A stretch of 33,138 nt of DNA from Bryobacter sp. Lineage in GTDB: Bacteria > Acidobacteriota > Terriglobia > Bryobacterales > Bryobacteraceae. Under the pieces are notes generated by a model that did not search any database, was not told the DNA's origin, and saw only the letters and a program-made list of their open reading frames with translations. Shown one piece after another: positions 31,550 to 33,138 of this stretch. Positions within the stretch are counted from its first letter, which is position 1. The number at the start of each line of letters is the position of its first letter. Both the position numbers and the translations under genes were made by a program. Location of the stretch: contig JALHNI010000073.1 in assembly GCA_022843605.1 (NCBI GenBank), positions 1-33,138 of the forward strand, in the 5' to 3' direction.

Positions 31550-33035
31550 AACTCGCATCCCTCGCGTCCCGTTGCCCGCCCACCTGGCGAACTTCCCGCC
31601 TGATGACGTCATCCTGGACGCCGTCCATGGCCGCATCCTCGTCATCGACGATGAGGCCGACATTCGCGAGTCGCTCGAAGCTTTGCTGACCCTCGAGGGT
31701 TATCAGGTGGAATTAGCGTCGACGGCAACCGAGGGGATTCAGCGCGTCGAGGCGGTCCAGTATGATCTGGTTTTGCTCGACCTGATGCTGCCGGACAAAA
31801 GCGGCATTGATGTCATAACCGAACTCCGCGAGCGTGATAACGAAACCCCGATCTTTCTGATTACTGCGTACGGGTCAATCGAAGTGGCGGTGCAGGCCGT
31901 GAAGGCCGGGGCCAATGACTACTTCTCGAAGCCTTGGAACAACGACAAGCTGGTCATCGAGATCGGTCGGATGATCCAGGCCCGGCGCTTGGCCAACGAG
32001 AATCTGCAACTCAAGCGGGCGCTGAAGCAACGTTACGAGTTTCCGAATATTGTCGGCAAGAGCGACCGCATGATCCGCGTGCTGGATATGGTGGCGCAAG
32101 TGGCGCCCACGCGATCCACAGTGCTCATCACGGGTGAAACGGGTACGGGTAAAGAGGTTATTGCCAAGGCCATTCATGCCAATTCGGCACGGGCATCGCA
32201 GATGTTCGTGGCAGTCAACTCGGGATCATTGCCTCCGGACCTGCTGGAGTCAACGCTGTTTGGACACCTGAAGGGCGCCTTCACGGGGGCCGTTAGTTCG
32301 CGCAAAGGCTACTTTGAGATGGCCGACCGGGGGACGATCTTTTTCGACGAGATCGGCACGATCGGGGCTGAAACTCAGGCCAAGCTATTGCGCGTCATCC
32401 AAGAGAAAGAGTTCATGCCGCTTGGATCGAACGAGACGATCAAGGTGGACGTGCGGATCGTGGCGGCGACCAACGCCGATTTGCGCCGGCTGGTGGAGGA
32501 CGGAAGGTTCCGCGAGGACCTATATTACCGCCTCAATGTGATCCCGATCCACCTGCCGCCGCTGCGAGATCGGAAAGAAGATATTCCGCCCCTGGTGGAG
32601 CATTTCTTCAACGTCTATTGCCGGGAAAACGAGAAGATGATGGGCGCGAACGGCAAGAGCCAACTGCACTTTGACCCGGAAGCCATGCAGGTGCTGATCG
32701 ACCATAACTGGCCCGGCAACGTTCGCGAGTTGGAAAATGTGGTGGAGCGTGCGGTGGTGCTGGCCTCGGCGCCGGTGGTGGGCGCGGATGTGCTGCCAGA
32801 TCATCTTCTGCAAGCGGGCGGGCTGCGCATCCGTCGCGATTCCGCCGGCAATCTGGCTCCCGACGCCTCGCTCTATGAGGAGGTGGCGGACTTCGAGCGT
32901 AATCGGATCATTGCGGCGCTGGATGCGGCAAACTGGTCGCAGACGGAGGCGGCCGAGGTGTTGCGGATTCCGTTGTCGACCTTGAACCAGAAGATCAAGC
33001 GGCTGAACATCGACGTCAAGCGCCGGGGAGCATAA
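31542..33035 (+). CDS. NtrC-family sigma-54-dependent response regulator
   Basis: A 497-residue activator of sigma-54 promoters. The receiver (about 30-145) has Asp36-Asp37, acceptor Asp80 (LLDLMLPDKSG) and Lys130 (FSKPW). The AAA+ domain (about 168-405) has Walker A GETGTGKE (198-205), GAFTGA (245-250) for sigma-54 contact, and Walker B TIFFDE (265-270). GHLKGAFTGA replaces the more usual GHEKGAFTGA. A Fis-type helix-turn-helix lies at about 450-492 (TEAAEVLRIPLSTLNQKIKRL). A 29-residue extension precedes the receiver. The ATG at 31542 lies inside the kinase gene, so translation is probably coupled. Its targets are not evident; I found no convincing -24/-12 site in the window. Confidence 0.95.
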   Translation: MSETRIPRVPLPAHLANFPPDDVILDAVHGRILVIDDEADIRESLEALLTLEGYQVELASTATEGIQRVEAVQYDLVLLDLMLPDKSGIDVITELRERDNETPIFLITAYGSIEVAVQAVKAGANDYFSKPWNNDKLVIEIGRMIQARRLANENLQLKRALKQRYEFPNIVGKSDRMIRVLDMVAQVAPTRSTVLITGETGTGKEVIAKAIHANSARASQMFVAVNSGSLPPDLLESTLFGHLKGAFTGAVSSRKGYFEMADRGTIFFDEIGTIGAETQAKLLRVIQEKEFMPLGSNETIKVDVRIVAATNADLRRLVEDGRFREDLYYRLNVIPIHLPPLRDRKEDIPPLVEHFFNVYCRENEKMMGANGKSQLHFDPEAMQVLIDHNWPGNVRELENVVERAVVLASAPVVGADVLPDHLLQAGGLRIRRDSAGNLAPDASLYEEVADFERNRIIAALDAANWSQTEAAEVLRIPLSTLNQKIKRLNIDVKRRGA

Positions 33036-33138
33036 GTCGGATGCACTTCGTTTTCGCTCTAAACGGGCAGATCTTTCACTTCTGATAACATGTATTATGT
33101 CAACTCGCGAACCGGGAGCCCAAGTTTCTGCCTAAGCT

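Noticed and set aside
28568..33035. Assignment of the kinase and regulator as PrsK/PrsR of the PEP-CTERM system
   Set aside because: The PDZ domain, PAS domain and 993-residue length do not fit PrsK as I know it, and no exosortase or polysaccharide genes are nearby.
33097..33135. Short ATG open frame of 12 codons at the window end
   Set aside because: It is too short, has no clear ribosome binding site and shows no signal of a real gene within the visible bases.

Overview
The window looks like chromosomal DNA from a GC-rich Gram-negative soil bacterium, most likely an acidobacterium of the Solibacter/Bryobacter type. That is an inference from the mix of gene families: a quinoprotein with fused cytochrome c domains, a beta-helix protein, a PEP-CTERM protein, a PDZ-containing sensor kinase, a Tat-exported ferritin-like protein, and many GTG and TTG starts. 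There is no rRNA, CRISPR array, transposase, phage gene or insertion sequence. One tRNA gene is present.

Bases 1-7183: the 5' part of glyQ on the minus strand, then a plus-strand pair made of a plant-type fatty-acid alpha-dioxygenase homologue and an Old Yellow Enzyme one base downstream. Next is a tight run of two HtrA-like serine proteases without signal peptides and a LuxR-type regulator with a broken receiver pocket, followed by a two-gene module (small unknown protein plus HEPN-like protein) with lower GC.

Bases 7147-14897: a histone-deacetylase-fold hydrolase diverging from a hybrid PAS histidine kinase, tRNA-Thr(TGT), a lipoprotein coupled to a membrane transglutaminase, a small membrane protein, and a methyltransferase whose C-terminal half carries a tandem 14-residue coiled-coil repeat.

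Bases 14862-23274: a ferritin-like Tat protein with its own terminator, a secreted beta-helix protein diverging from a secreted esterase around a 17-base palindrome, and a minus-strand operon of zinc alcohol dehydrogenase, short-chain dehydrogenase and diheme quinoprotein. Together these suggest breakdown of plant or microbial polysaccharide and oxidation of the released sugars or sugar acids.

Bases 23313-25880: a translationally coupled nucleoside-salvage operon (purine nucleoside phosphorylase, cytidine deaminase, SAH/MTA-deaminase-like amidohydrolase). Bases 25891-26869: a PEP-CTERM protein with a strong bidirectional terminator. Bases 26874-33035: a DUF4403 protein diverging, across a 326-base gap, from a PDZ/multi-TM/GAF/PAS histidine kinase that overlaps its NtrC-family response regulator. 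The last 103 bases hold no gene that I can support.

The best candidates for something undescribed are the alpha-dioxygenase/OYE pair, the cytoplasmic HtrA-HtrA-LuxR trio, the HEPN module, the 14-residue repeat methyltransferase with a terminator against its ribosome binding site, and the quinoprotein with altered cofactor-site residues.
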